A DNA stretch of 64,000 nt from Symbiodinium natans (GCA_905221605.1 CAJNDS010002207.1:188001-252000); one strand, 5' to 3'. Numbered from the stretch's first letter, positions 30,155 through 42,425 are shown. Numbers and translations: made by a program. Notes: generated by a model not told the origin, from the letters alone.

Positions 30155-32431
30155 TTAGCCATGCTCAGCTGAAAAACCTCTGCCCATGTACACGCCAAAA
30201 CTGAGGGGTTGGCGTTTCTGAGGCCCAAGCGACTTATAAGGCTTGTACCAATAAGCTCCGAGCACGCGACAAGCAAGCATGGGGTGATGGCTCATGCTGC
30301 AACTTATCCCTCCGACAAACAAGACCCGGACATACTCGCACACATGAGCGCAAGAGAACTGCACAACAGAGCTAGTGTGACAACATGCACTGCACTGCGA
30401 ATGTCGGCAAAACCAACAAGCTTTTAGTGTAGCCAAAAGCGAGGGGTCATATCCTGCTTGGGCGTGAAAATGCAAAATTTGGTGAGATTGGTGCTCTCGG
30501 ATCTCAGGTGGCCAAGCGTACTTACTGACGGAGGCCAAACGGGATCTCAATCCTGAAATCAATAGTCTTGGGGATCCAGCTGATCCGGGATGGCGAACTT
30601 GCCAAAATGCATGCAGGGGCTTCACGCGGATTTCTCGTTGGTGATGGTCAACTTCGAAACCGAGAAACTCTTGAGATCCGACATCTTCAAGCTCGATGGG
30701 TGCGCCATAAAACATTGGGTGTAAGAGCGCCTTGAGGCTGGAAGTTTGACGCAAAGTTTCGCAAAAAAGAATGAGTCTGTTGTCGACGTATCTAATGGCA
30801 ATAAACGGACGCAAAAGCCGACTCGAAGCAAAGAGTGCTTGCCAGCCAACCTCTGTGCAGAGCACAGGCAGGGAGCTGAGTATAGGCGAAATTTGATTGC
30901 CAATGCAAGTGCCATCATGCTGTTGCCAAAGAGCTCCACAAGCTTGAAAAATACCACAATCAAAAGAGGCCTGCACCATCGCAGGGACATCTGAAACATC
31001 AACGCTTTTCCAATATCTGGGATCACCCGCAAAAGTGGTTCTACCAGAGATACTTTTGACTTCGCGTTTGCCCTTAGCAATACACACGGTAATCTTGGCG
31101 GTGTCGGTGAGCTGGGAGTACCGAAGCATCAAAACATCAATAGTTTGCAATATCCGAACTTGAGGGACACTGTTGAAGAACCCAACAAGATCATCATTCT
31201 GACAACCTATCGTGGAGGACACTGGCAGCTCTCGAAACCAAGAATGTAGCTTGTCAAATATCTGGGGCAACGTCAAAGACCCAAAGTGTTCCGGAAAACA
31301 TGCATGAATCATCTGCTCAATAGCTGAGGCCGCTGCACGCTGCAAACGTTCTGTGATTGTGCGATTGTAGGCAATGACACTTCTACCTTTGCGAAAGTCT
31401 TTCTTTTCTTTGAGAAAGACAATGCCTTGTGGGAGAGAGGCGCTCTGTCGAACGCCCCATGCATACCTCTTACGAATATCTCCTGGAATGGCATCACGAA
31501 CTTGAAGTCGACAGAGGTGTGGTTCAGACTTGATCTGTTTGAAGTTTGTAACATCCTGCCACACTCGAAGAACAGACTGAAAATAGAATTGAGGGCAGAA
31601 AACCATCAAATGGGAGGCTTGATGATCTGCAAGATGCACAACCAACTTGTTGGATATACAGCGCTTGAGGCGTGTGACCTGGGGCTCTTGAAGAGCAAAG
31701 TCCAACTTAGCAATCGCATGCTCATGGAGATACCACTGTCTAGGGAAGAATTCTGTCCAAAAATCATGAGCAACTTGAAGTGGGAATCCTTGGGCTTTGA
31801 ACCAAGCATCGACTTTTGCTTGATAGAGCCCGCGATACGACTGAAAAGTGGGGTAGAAGGTGGAGCTGGAGCTGAAAGAAACAAGAATATGCAAATCAAC
31901 ATCCAAGGACAGCAGTGAAGCACTGGAAGCAACATGTCCATCAACAAAATGCAAGTGAGGATGTTGTCTGGTTAACTCCTGACAGCAACACGGCAGTGAC
32001 GACGGCTGTAGATTCGTCATTCTGCTTTCCCACTGCTTAATGTTGTGTAGCGCCTTGGCCAAGGATAGATGAGAGCCTTCGTCCACAAACTTAGATGGAA
32101 GATGTAGAGGAATAAGCCAATGCTTGTACTGCTGAATCTGTTGGCGTAGCCACTTGGTCAGGCATGTCTTAAAGTCCGCGTGCGCCAAAAACGGCACTCG
32201 GAGCCTGGGTTGTTTGGCTGGAACCGAGCAGTTGCGAAACCGAAGTGCTCCAGTCAGCAAGGCAACGACCTTGCTCTTGGCGGGTTGCTCCAAGTTCTTA
32301 GCAATCCTAAACAACGCATAGACTTCCGTGTCCGTTACTCTTTGTGACCTGACCAACTTAGCCGCTTGAAAAGATCCCCGCACGCACCCGCACGCACGCA
32401 CCCACGCATGCACGCACGCACCCACACACAC
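30155..32431 (-). CDS. Reverse-transcriptase-like protein with YVDN active site
   Basis: A 758-codon open frame whose first codons lie in the 32377-32427 repeat and have no ATG. The first in-frame ATG is at 32020 (residue 138), so the gene is 5'-incomplete or spliced. Residues about 335-360 give a Lys-x-Lys-Lys-Asp-Phe-Arg-Lys-Gly-Arg block like RT motifs 1-2. Residues 413-424 are motif A (Asp-Asp-Leu-Val-Gly-Phe-Phe-Asn-Ser). Residues 511-516 are motif B (Gly-Asn-Gln-Ile-Ser-Pro). Residues 547-551 are motif C, Arg-Tyr-Val-Asp-Asn, with Asn replacing the second Asp. Residues 589-594 (Phe-Leu-Gly-Phe-Glu-Val) fit motif E. Motif A and B spacing suggests a retron, group II or LINE-like enzyme rather than a Copia one. 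No endonuclease domain is seen. Confidence 0.7.
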   Translation of the reverse strand: MCVGACVHAWVRACGCVRGSFQAAKLVRSQRVTDTEVYALFRIAKNLEQPAKSKVVALLTGALRFRNCSVPAKQPRLRVPFLAHADFKTCLTKWLRQQIQQYKHWLIPLHLPSKFVDEGSHLSLAKALHNIKQWESRMTNLQPSSLPCCCQELTRQHPHLHFVDGHVASSASLLSLDVDLHILVSFSSSSTFYPTFQSYRGLYQAKVDAWFKAQGFPLQVAHDFWTEFFPRQWYLHEHAIAKLDFALQEPQVTRLKRCISNKLVVHLADHQASHLMVFCPQFYFQSVLRVWQDVTNFKQIKSEPHLCRLQVRDAIPGDIRKRYAWGVRQSASLPQGIVFLKEKKDFRKGRSVIAYNRTITERLQRAAASAIEQMIHACFPEHFGSLTLPQIFDKLHSWFRELPVSSTIGCQNDDLVGFFNSVPQVRILQTIDVLMLRYSQLTDTAKITVCIAKGKREVKSISGRTTFAGDPRYWKSVDVSDVPAMVQASFDCGIFQACGALWQQHDGTCIGNQISPILSSLPVLCTEVGWQALFASSRLLRPFIAIRYVDNRLILFCETLRQTSSLKALLHPMFYGAPIELEDVGSQEFLGFEVDHHQREIRVKPLHAFWQVRHPGSAGSPRLLISGLRSRLASVSKYAWPPEIREHQSHQILHFHAQAGYDPSLLATLKACWFCRHSQCSACCHTSSVVQFSCAHVCEYVRVLFVGGISCSMSHHPMLACRVLGAYWYKPYKSLGPQKRQPLSFGVYMGRGFSAEHG
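32377..32427. repeat. 51-bp direct repeat, right copy
   Basis: Same orientation and sequence as 29152-29202, 3225 bp away. It bounds the reverse-transcriptase frame on its 5' side. Confidence 0.9.
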
Positions 32432-32432
32432 A

Positions 32433-33546
32433 CATCCTGAACTGGGTGGTCAACAAACAACAACTCTTTCCAAGCTCGATCGTGCCAAATGGGACACAAT
32501 CCGAGCGATTGCAGAACAGTTACCAAGGTATGGCTTTGCATTCTCGTGCCGAAGCCGAGGCAGGGATGCGGTCGAAAGGGGCGAGGGCAAAGGGCAGCTT
32601 GAGGGATCCGGCACACCTGGATGGGGATAAGGGGAAGGTACAGTAGCCTCCGTAGCCCCTCTGTTGACCCGCCGCAGGTAACTAAGTAGAATCCTGCAGC
32701 CGGCCTGCAGCATCCAAGGGAGTTCCGTGTGAAAGCCCTCCAAAAGCCGCTACTCCCGGCCAGGCCGGTCCTCTTTGCGAGCCTCCGGCTGGATGCGCGG
32801 GCGCTTCAAGATCTGCGCGCTGGCCGCGCGCGGAACAGCACAAAGCAGGTCCAAGGGCAAGGGGGGTGGGGTGGGGTGGGGGACACCGGGGGTTGGTTGC
32901 TTTGGGCTTGGAGATGACCATACGAGCTCTTTAGCCCGAAGACGTTTTTGAAAGGACTGCTGCATGCAACCGAGTTCTGAAAGGAGGTGATTTCCGCGCG
33001 AGCTGCTGGCCCGAATGCGGGTTCACTATGACATCTCTAGTTACTCTAGTTATAAGGCCAGGGTCCCCACCCAACCTGTCGTTTCGCAAGTCGCGGACCT
33101 GACTTGGCCAGAACAGTGGTGCTGAGTTCTTACTTAGACTTTTATAGTCTGCTAGGCCAGCGTTACCGTTTACCGTGCCGAGAGAAGCCTGCCAGCTTAA
33201 GTTCAGCCGACCCGCGCCAACCGTAGGTTCTGAAAGTGTTTTTGGGGCTGCTAGACGAGTTCGGAAACAACCCGGGATGGAACTGCTGCACGACTCGCAC
33301 CCGAACCTCAACCTCGGCACAGATCCAAGCACAGCCCAAATCCAAGGTCACCCGCAGCAAGAAGATCCCGCACGCCTCACTCTTGCCCTACAGCCCCAAC
33401 CCTGATGGCCATCATCGGGGGGTTGATCCAAATTATTTCAGAGTCCCTCTTTGGTTTCTCTGTTAGACTCTGTTCCTTGCATGTAGTACTCTACCCAAAA
33501 ATTAGGCCCATGTTTCGCATCAATCCCCGCCCAGCCAAGCCTCAAG
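32433..33546. other. Stretch without a supported gene
   Basis: Overlapping short frames on both strands. A G-rich run (GGGGTGGGGTGGGG) lies at about 32865-32882. Confidence 0.5.
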
Positions 33547-34011
33547 ATGCCGAAGGTTGTTCCGAAACGGCGGCGATTCGCTCCCAATTCCCCGGCAGAG
33601 CGACTGCTGTGGACTCTAGGTCGGGTTGTTTTGGTTGCTCTCTCCATTTTCAGTTCATATCGCTGCTCAGACATCGTCCATCGGCTCTTGTCATTTGTCA
33701 TGAACGAGCCTCCCCGGAAGCCCAGCAAGCCTGCGCGCATGTTGCCATGGTTTTTAAGCCCCGATAGAGATGCGATTTCGAGGGACTTGACGATGTGTAT
33801 GTGTGTTTGTGTACATGTTTGTCTGCTGGTGTGGGTTTTGTTGATGCTGGTCAACAACAGCAAAGAACTTCGAGACTTTGAGTTTGTGAATGCAACAGCT
33901 CTGGGATTGCAGCGGTGCGTCCTTGCAACAAACCGGTACACAAAAGATGCCTTTTCGCAGCCTTCAAGAACCAAATATTTTGCACCGTTGCCCAAAACAT
34001 CACAAAGCTGA
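33547..34011 (+). CDS. Possible small membrane protein, unknown
   Basis: A complete ATG-to-TGA frame of 154 codons. A basic N-terminus (Met-Pro-Lys-Val-Val-Pro-Lys-Arg-Arg-Arg) is followed by a hydrophobic segment at about residues 20-38 and a second, Cys/Val-rich hydrophobic segment at about 82-102 that overlaps a GT-rich tract. The antisense strand is also open (33438-34019). There is no homology I recognise. Confidence 0.3.
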   Translation: MPKVVPKRRRFAPNSPAERLLWTLGRVVLVALSIFSSYRCSDIVHRLLSFVMNEPPRKPSKPARMLPWFLSPDRDAISRDLTMCMCVCVHVCLLVWVLLMLVNNSKELRDFEFVNATALGLQRCVLATNRYTKDAFSQPSRTKYFAPLPKTSQS

Positions 34012-34316
34012 TCTTGCATATAAGTGCGTCACCATGCGTCTTCGGTGATGTGCTGACCACTGACACATAGCTTCGTTGGCAGAAGCTGCACCAGCGAATT
34101 CCCTGGCTCAGCACCCCGCGGTTTCACGTTACAACCCGTCTGAACAAGTTCTCTTGGGAGTTGATCCCCAGGATGACGAGGTCCCCCCCAAACTAGTTCA
34201 AAACAGTTCCTTTGTCATCCTGCAGGTTGTGAACTGTGGTCCGCTGGCCGCGACATGGCGCTGGCGGGCGGCTCTGTAGCCAAAGGGGAGCGACGGGGTT
34301 GGCGGTCCCCAGGTGC

Positions 34317-34383
34317 CCATGAGTTACCATGAGTTACTATGAGTTACCATGAGTTACTATGAGTTACTATGAGTTACTATAGG
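34317..34383. repeat. (GAGTTACYAT)n decamer tandem repeat
   Basis: Six exact-length decamer units, alternating TACCAT and TACTAT variants at first, then three identical TACTAT units. Confidence 0.95.
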
Positions 34384-36089
34384 CCCAAGTTTGAGAAGCA
34401 GGAGATCGGTGCTTCCCCCGCCGAGTTCCTTTCTGGGCCTACAGCCACGACGTGCCCCGGTAGAATTGGGAGGGTTTGGATTGTACTGATTTGCTTCGGG
34501 GTCCAGGGTACGGTCTCGGGGAAGCCGAGATGAGGCACTTCAGCTTCCGTCTTCCTGGTTGGTCTTGGGAAAAACTTTAGTGTTTCATTTTCTGCGAGTT
34601 TGGCGCTTTGGCCTTGCCTGTCTCAAACAGGTCTCACCTACCAACCTTTCTGGGCAATGGAGGCAGCGCTCTGCAGGACTCTGCCGGAGGTTTGTGCCCA
34701 GAGTGTTTTCTGGAGTGAAGAGACTTGTGGAAACCAGCGAACATAGACTAACACAGCTGGCTAACTAGCTGTTCTCCCGGACGGGGCCAGAGCAGACGAG
34801 GCAACTTGATCCGAAGCCTTAGTTCGAAACGGCGCGCGGATTGCAAAGGACAGCATCAATCCCCTGAAGCATGCACATCGTGTATGAATGCACTGAGATG
34901 CTTTACTATTTGTATCCCTTGTGTGGTCCGCATGTTGCACCGCGACGCCATGGCCCAGAAGCCTCAGAGGCGGGCTCTCCTGCGGACACTCAGTTGTGCA
35001 GCTTTCACCATGTGGGCTGCGCACCTCTGCCCTCTGTCGGAAACGGTCGGGCCCTTAGCAGGTACGCAAGAAAAAACTCGTCAATGCAAACTGGAACGCC
35101 ATCCAGCTATTCAAAATAATCAGCGCATGCTGTGAGCAAGAGCTGTTCGCTGTCTACAATCGGCATCCGGAAAGCACAAATTCACATGTGTCCATGCTCA
35201 GCACTCTAATCAGAGATGCCAATGTAAGTAGGGACAGCACCACCGCAACAACGAACCCCAATGATTCGATCTGCTCACGTGGGCAGTTCTGGAGGTCGTG
35301 CTTCGTGGGCTCCCTTGGCGGCTCCTGGCACGGAGCCTGTTTACCCACCAGACTCACCAGCCTTTGGAGAGAGCTCCTCGGAGAGGTCCGCAGCAACGCT
35401 GGAGGGTGGCGTTTTTCTTTCGAAGCTTGTTGCAGAAGTTGCAGGATGAAGGATTTTTCCAAGGTGCCAGCTGAGAGTCTGAGTCTGACCCCCAGTATCT
35501 GTGGGTGGGGTTGTGGGCTTGGGATCTCAACTCCAGAGCCCAACCAGAAAGCAGAGCCTTGCAACCCAAAAATCCCTTTCTCCCTTTTCCCCGGGGGGGG
35601 GTTCAGGGTTTCCCCCCTCTCCAGGCAGCCCTAAGCCTGGGATGACTGATGCCTCGGACCGTGCCTTGCCCAAGCGAGATTCTACGCTTTGGAGGTCCCT
35701 TTCTTGGGGGGGGGAGGGGGGGTGAAAGGGGCATAGAAAGAGAGCAAACTTGTCACACTAGGTTGAGGGCCTTTTTTCGTGTTGCTTTAAAAGGGCAGAA
35801 CTCCCAATAAAATCCACCTGCAAAGCCCTTAGCCTTAATGCTCTCATGTTGCAAGTCGCTACTTCGTGGCATCCCCCCCCCCCAAACAAAACAAAAACAA
35901 TCACTAACATAGTAACATCCTGCATAGAGACAGGTGTCTCACCCGCCCTTCACTGCATAAGACACGAAGCCTCCTACTCGTAGCACTTCGGCGTATTGTG
36001 GGTACCCGGCCCCTGCTCAAGGGCCAACACACCTGCATAAACCAAGTCCTGGAACTCCTCTATGAGCCTCTGAATAAGCCTTATCTAAC
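34384..36089. other. Stretch without a supported gene
   Basis: Open but unconvincing plus frames at 34806-35135, 35188-35634 and 35261-35449, none with a domain. G- or C-runs lie at 35590-35600, 35706-35722 and 35874-35883. Confidence 0.45.
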
Positions 36090-36189
36090 TTATGGATGTC
36101 TGTTTCGATGTCTGCATCGATTCATGGTATCCGTCGATCTATGTCCATGTCTACGTCTATGTCTGTGCTTGTTTTGATGTTTCTGCAGT

Positions 36190-36290
36190 AAACATGTACG
36201 TAAATACGTACATACATGTATATATATATATACATCTATATCTGTGCATACATATATATATATATGTGTATATATATATATGTATATATG
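36190..36290. repeat. AT-rich TACATA/TATA microsatellite
   Basis: Alternating purine-pyrimidine TACGTA, TACATG and TATATA words, largely self-complementary. Confidence 0.9.
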
Positions 36291-36311
36291 GCTGAACCTT
36301 GTGATCTTCAC

Positions 36312-36430
36312 AAGGATTTCTGGCTGCGGGCGTGCCGGCCGAAGAGGCGGCAGGGGTCGCAGAACTAGCAGCGGAAGTCGCAGCGGTCGGGGAGGAGCCT
36401 CAGCGGACGAAGGGGGGGGGTACTCTTTGA
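36312..36430 (+). CDS. Possible Ala/Glu-rich helical exon
   Basis: One frame reads Phe-Leu-Ala-Ala-Gly-Val-Pro-Ala-Glu-Glu-Ala-Ala-Gly-Val-Ala-Glu-Leu-Ala-Ala-Glu, then Glu-Glu-Pro-Gln-Arg, and ends at TGA near 36430. It looks like an acidic helix or coiled segment. The other two plus frames give Arg/Gly-rich peptides. There is no further support. Confidence 0.2.
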
Positions 36431-39400
36431 GGGAGAGGGTTTGGCTGGGGTTCAGGCCAGGGTTTAGCATTGGGCACGTCCAGGCAGTTGAAAAACACAT
36501 GCGACGAAAGAGCACGAAGTCACGCCACGTATCCGCACTCCCTGTTGGCATCTGTTGGCCCTCTGTAGAGCCTACCCGCTCTAAGTGAAGGGTCTTAGTT
36601 GCAAGTGCAGTGGTGACCCGCCGTGATGCTTGGAGGAGCCCCTCGCAGACCCTCTGACACTCTTGCGCTTCTACAGGCAGGTCAGTTCCCAGTGTTCGCG
36701 AGGTGCAAGAGGTGCTTGAAGATTCTTAACCCGAAGCTGCTGTATGGAGCCCTGGGTATTTTTTTGGTCGGGGTCCAAGGCGGTTCGGCGCCTTTTGGAG
36801 CTTTCAGGTTCATTGTGCAGTGCCGTACTGGGCGCTGCAACGAGGAAGGTGGCCTCAAGCCCCGAACCCCAAAAGGCCGACGATAGCTTCTCTCCCAACA
36901 TGCCCTCGTCTGATCAGCAGCTTTCCATTGCAGAGCCATATCAGGGAGTTGAGTGAGGGGGTGAGAATAAAGCCAGCTTAACCACGAGATTTAGAATGGC
37001 CGACTCGCTCCAGCGCCTTGTGCAGGGCTCGGCATGCCAATGTGCAGGCGGCTGCACACATGTATCGCGATGCCCTGGCCTGGAGGTCAAGCTGCTTGGT
37101 GAGCTTGTCTTGGGGTGTTCATGAGGTAGACAGCTATTGAAGTTTAAGGCATGCCAACTGCCAACTGAATTATCACCACAAGCCCAAAAGTTCAACATCC
37201 TGAGGCTTCTCAATCGCCTCTGTTATGGATGCCTTCGGCTCGAACGGAGAGTACCACCGTGACGGAGCCCGGGCTACCAACGCCTCCAAGTGGACCTGGA
37301 CTCCAGGGCCCAGCACTTTGGCTGTGTAGGGCATCTGGGCTTCAGGTTCAGGGCTGTCATGGGTTTTACAGGCCGCATGATGTGGACGTCTTATGGCTGC
37401 CCCCGATCCTTCACACATGGCAGCCCCCGACTGTGTTGCGATGACCAATGGCTTGTCGCATGTTTTGTTCCCTGGTTACATCTAGCTGCTACCACGCGAT
37501 GTTGAACGCGACATGCTGGTGTGGATTTATCGCCTGCCCGAATACGCCGTAGCCTGCAAAGTGGATTCAGTTCAGCTTGGCGGGAGGCAACAAGAACCGG
37601 AACGCATTCACATGCTGTGCGGCAATGTCCGTGCTATATCGACTTCGACTCTAGCTTCGCCCACTAGTTTTCGTGCAGGCCAATAACTGCACTGAAGTCT
37701 CGCATCCCGGCTGGTTCTGAGAATTGGCTGCTTTGCCGTGAGGGCTGTGAGGCATAAATTTCCAGAAAGAAGGGCTCCGGAAGAACCTTGAGTCTTCGGC
37801 CCTTATTGGCAATGGGGAAAACCAAATCCAGGCACTCCAGAGTCTGAGATGGCTGCGCGCCACGCGTTCTTCGGGCGCTTGCCTGCTGCCACAGTGGAGG
37901 CTTCGTTTGTTATGGCACTTAGGGCATGGGAGTCCAGGAGTATTTGCTGGGCAGGATTTAAACGTCTGCTTTCGATTCCGGCCATTGCAGAGGGCGTTCA
38001 GAGGCTTCACTGTTGAGGCCTGGGGCAGCAAAGATGCTGTACTGTCCCAATTCTTTGCTTTCAGACCACAAAAAGTTTGGGAGCACTTTCCCTGATCTAT
38101 TGGAGCAATAGTACAGCAACACAGTGCTGCAAGCAGTACGTGCTAGTGGTACGTAGCCCTCGCCCTGACACAGGAGCCAGTGCTGGTTTGGCGCGCAGGG
38201 AGCGCAGACTACGAGGGCATGGTCCGCAACTGGGGCCAGTATTTCTAGCGAAGTGCACACCTTCGAAAACTGCCAGAGCTTTCAACCTCAACCTCTACAC
38301 CTCATTGACTCATAGCCCTAGGCTCATGAAGTTCAGTTTGTAGAGGTGAGGGCATGGTGGACCTGATGATCAAAGCCTTCATGGCTCATCTCGAAGATGC
38401 ATTTCAAGCCCTACGGGCGGGCTCACTGCAACGCCACTCGGCTGCGTGATGCTGGCTTCGGGGTTTGGGGTTTTTCAGCTCAATTTAAGGATCGGATCGG
38501 GGTACACTAGGGTCCCACTCTGTCCTGAAAATCTATCTACCCCACTTGCTGGGTGGAGAATGACAGAAACACAGCAGAGTGTGCATGAAAACATTCAGCT
38601 GTCGGGGATGTTGTACGGAATTTCGGCTGTTGTTGGAAGGCGCCCTTGTTTTGTCATTGCAGCTGACAAGCAACTTATCAGGATTTAGAGTGTCGGGTCG
38701 AACAGAGGCCGAAGGATCCGACAGCCACTTCTGCCTTTGCACCTGCGTTCGTTTGGAGCTTTCGGCGTTTTCTTGCCGCTGGTGGTTCGCTCTGCTTGTC
38801 TTGCAAGTCCGAAGCTTTGCATGTGGAGCTTGTGTTGAAGCGTCCTGGCACCAGTGCATCCGTGAGAGGGCTTGTGATTGTGGCAATGCCCTCGCCACGC
38901 TGCAAACGCCGCAATGAGTCTAGTTATTGTTGACAGCGTTTGGAACCGGCGGTTCTGAGTGTCTCCAATAGAGTTGCTGGCTCAGACTCGAAGCAGAAGG
39001 TCGCCTGAGACATTGATTTGTCGATGTTGCGATTTCACCACGTGGCCTCCCACGTTGCCAGACGAGCGCGCGCGCTCGTGGTGACAACTTTGATACGTGG
39101 CCATAGGCCTCAAGGTGGGTGGTCGAAGACCACTTCTCGCATAACCGTGTAGCCGCGTAGCTGTATCCGAGCTTCCTATCCCGCATAATATACCCACTCA
39201 TTCGGCACCATTTCGTGGGTGTGGTGACACTCTTAGGAATACAAGAAAGAGCGAGGGACTGCGAGGGAACCCAACAGAGTCGAGCCACAGGCAAGAAGCT
39301 GCTGCGGGCACAGATCATCATCGACTGCAAGGGCTTGGGCTTCGAGAATGCTCGCTACATACCGATCCTGCGGAAGAATCTTTTCTTTTACGTAGCTGCG

Positions 39401-41690
39401 GCAGTGCCTCATCGTAACTCGGGCGCGGCTTCGACGTTCTAGCTTAGGATATTGGCCATTCGCAAATTCGCGCTCAGGATCATCGTCATGGCCACTTCTT
39501 ACTTTCCAGAGATGTCCGCCACTGTGACGGTGGCTGGGCAGTCGGCTGTTTTTACAAGCCCGGGATGTGGAGAGCTTGCTTCACTGAACTGAACAGCTGC
39601 GTCTTCCTATGTTCGGCCTCGATTTTGGGTCACCATGGCCCCTCCCCTGCTCAAGCAACATACAACCCAAACGGCCGTCTTTAAAACGGGCTTGCCTTGT
39701 GAGGTGACTTTCTACTTGCTCATGTCATCCGCGGCATGTCAAATAATAACAGCCGTGACGTTCGGGCTTTGCTTACAAAGGCTTTGGGGTTTGGGCTGAC
39801 ACCGCATCAAGAGGTACAGCATGCTTCCGAAACGTTCTAGCAGCAGCTGCTATGACATCACATGCATTCAAGTTCAATGGCGTAAGATAATTGCTACACA
39901 CATGAGTGGTCGAACAAACAACTTTGGACCATGTCCCTGAGAGTCGAAAGACAGGCAACCCAAAGCAGTGGAAAGCTAGTTGACTTGGCCACAGGTGGTG
40001 CGAGCGCCAAGGTTCCTGGCCCAGTTCTACGGACTTATCCAGCCACTGCTGCCGAAGATGTTGCAGGACAAGGCGGACACACACTTGAGGTTTACCAACA
40101 ATGTCGTGAAGGTCCTGGTTTCGGGTTTAGAAGCCTAGCTAACATCTTGGTTCCGATGTCAAGAGGAAACCCCGCCGTTGGAGCCCAGCGACGGACAAGG
40201 AGAATACGAACACCCAACTTCCCCTAGAGAGATTCTCGAAATCCGATGGTGACCCGAAACTCTTGAAATCAAACTGAGATCAAAGGTGAGCATCCTCGGA
40301 AACAAGTACGAGAAAGGTGCCGCGCTTGGTTGAGGGCTTCGTTTGGATATCCTGCATGGACGGGCATGGTGTTCACACTTCTTAACCCACATTTTGCGGT
40401 GTAGCTTCCTTTGTCCTTTTCTTGCCTGGTTTCTGAAACTGAGCAGGAATGCGTTGCTGTCGCGAATGGTTCACATTCCTGACCCATTGCAGGTCTCCAT
40501 GAGCGCACTGGCCTTGAGGTGGAGGATTTCCCTGCCTTTCTTGGGGGGACGCTTGCCCTTACATTGGAGTTGTTGGGGTATAGGTAGGCAGTAGTGACGA
40601 TTCTCCAGAAAGGCCATTGGATAGCAGGCCAAGAGGGATCATACTTAGAAGGCTCATCAGCGTGACTCTGAGTAAAATGGTCAATCCCTCTCGCTAAGGA
40701 CTGTGTCGGACTGTGTGAAGGAGGTCTTGCCGGTTCCTGGGAATGCTTGGAGCCTGGTGGAGAACTCCAAGCACTTGGTCTATTCCTGAACAATGCAGCT
40801 GACCAATGCTGCGCTACTTCGCTCTTATGTGGGGTTTGGAGGTCCTGGTTGAAACTCCTTCAGCAGCGCTGGGCCCAGTGATGGTTTCAGGCTATTGCCC
40901 GCACCATACTTGGGTATTTGAGATATGTGACTGATACCTGGGCCTACTGTTGAACCTAGGCTTGGGTTTTCCCCGAAGTGCCAAGAGCCCTCGCCACTCA
41001 GTTTTAGGTGCAATGTTCTCGGGGGAGCAGATGTTGCCTATCCACGGCTGATCTGACTAGCATAGGGGCCTGACACGCTGATCTCGCTTTTCAGCATGGG
41101 AATGGTAGAATGGTAACCGCTCCGCCCTCGGGAAAGTTCCAACATCGTGTCGACAGTTCCATCGGCTTCGACAGCGGGAAGCTTGCACTTCGTCCCTCCC
41201 CAAAATGTGCCTGCGCTTTTCAGATTTAAAACCAGCCTTTGGGGGGCAAGGATGCCTCCTGGCATGCAATGGCAATGCCGGGAGAGTTGCCAAGTGCTGT
41301 CGAGCTTGTGATGCTTGGGCGCGTTGTGTGTAAGGCACGCGTGGTTTTCAGGCCAGGCAGCCCTTCCAGGATCTAGCTACATCTAGCTTTTACACGGGTC
41401 AAGGAGCCTGGTCGAGCTTTTCAACCAGCGGCTTTCGCAAATTCTGGCAACCTAGATGCTCTGATTTTGCTGACATAATGTGACATCAGTAGCACCAAAG
41501 ATACTCTGTTACTATTCTGCGGGGCTTTGGCGTTGAGAAGCTCGCTCACGGAGTCCAGCTGTCCGCTTTGGAGGCAGGACAGGGGCCTCTGGCTTTACAA
41601 GCAAGTGCCCGCCGCCACTCACAGAGTCCCGTGGCTTGGGCTTGCTTTGCATGAGATTTTGTGCTAGAAAGCCTGGCAGGAAGGAGACGA
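36431..41690. other. Long stretch without a supported gene
   Basis: No recognisable domain on either strand. Frames such as 39931-40227 (+), 40269-40793 (-) and 38579-38917 (+) overlap open antisense frames. I see no large repeat. Confidence 0.5.
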
Positions 41691-41699
41691 AAACAGGCC

Positions 41700-41732
41700 G
41701 TTAGCTGCCGTTAGCTGCCGTTAGCTATCTGC
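41700..41732. repeat. (CCGTTAGCTG)n short tandem repeat
   Basis: Three units of a 10-11-mer GTTAGCTGCC, the last decaying into GTTAGCTATC. Confidence 0.8.
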
Positions 41733-42425
41733 TTGAGGTGTGTTAGAAGTCGGAAGTACCTACCCTGAATTCTCAGAGGGCAAGCCAAGAGGGCTGTCCA
41801 AGGTTGACTTGCCAGATGAACGTGAATGCACGATATTGCACATGTGTACTGCGATGGGTTGCCAACACTTGGTGTTGGACAATACGGCAAGTTCCAGCAG
41901 CTGTCTGTAGCTCATCCCGATGCCGAGTTTCTCGCGATGGTGCAGTTTAAACAAAAAAACCCAGCATCCAGGCACACAGAGGCCATATCAGGCCCCTGCA
42001 GGCCGGTGTAGGCCCCAGACGCTGCAAAAAAGCCCTGCCCTGCGCTTAGATATTGAAACGAGAATCTGTCGAGCAGTGTCCATGAGTTTTTTGGGCGTTC
42101 CCATGGTCTTCGAGTGTCGACAGCATCTCCCGTCCGGTGGCGAGGTGTGCCTTCCTCTTACTTTGCGTAATGGATCCCAAGCGAGTCCCGCAATGCATCT
42201 CTTGAGGGCAGGGTGCAGATCTCTCACCAAGCGGCCTTACCCAGTCAGGGAGTATGCATCTGTGTCAGATTGCGCCACGACAAGGTTGTCTGCTCCTCTT
42301 TGCTAGCCGAGAAATCAGACATCTTAAGTCCAACGTTCACGCGAGAAGCGTTTAAGCTCCTGCTCTTAAGCGCAAGCAGATTTCAGCACGGCCAACACTT
42401 GCAGTCACAGTTGGTGTTCGTTGCC
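41733..42425. other. Upstream region of the kelch-GPS gene
   Basis: The frame that enters the gene is open from about 42213 without an ATG until 42426. No promoter motif can be assigned. Confidence 0.4.
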
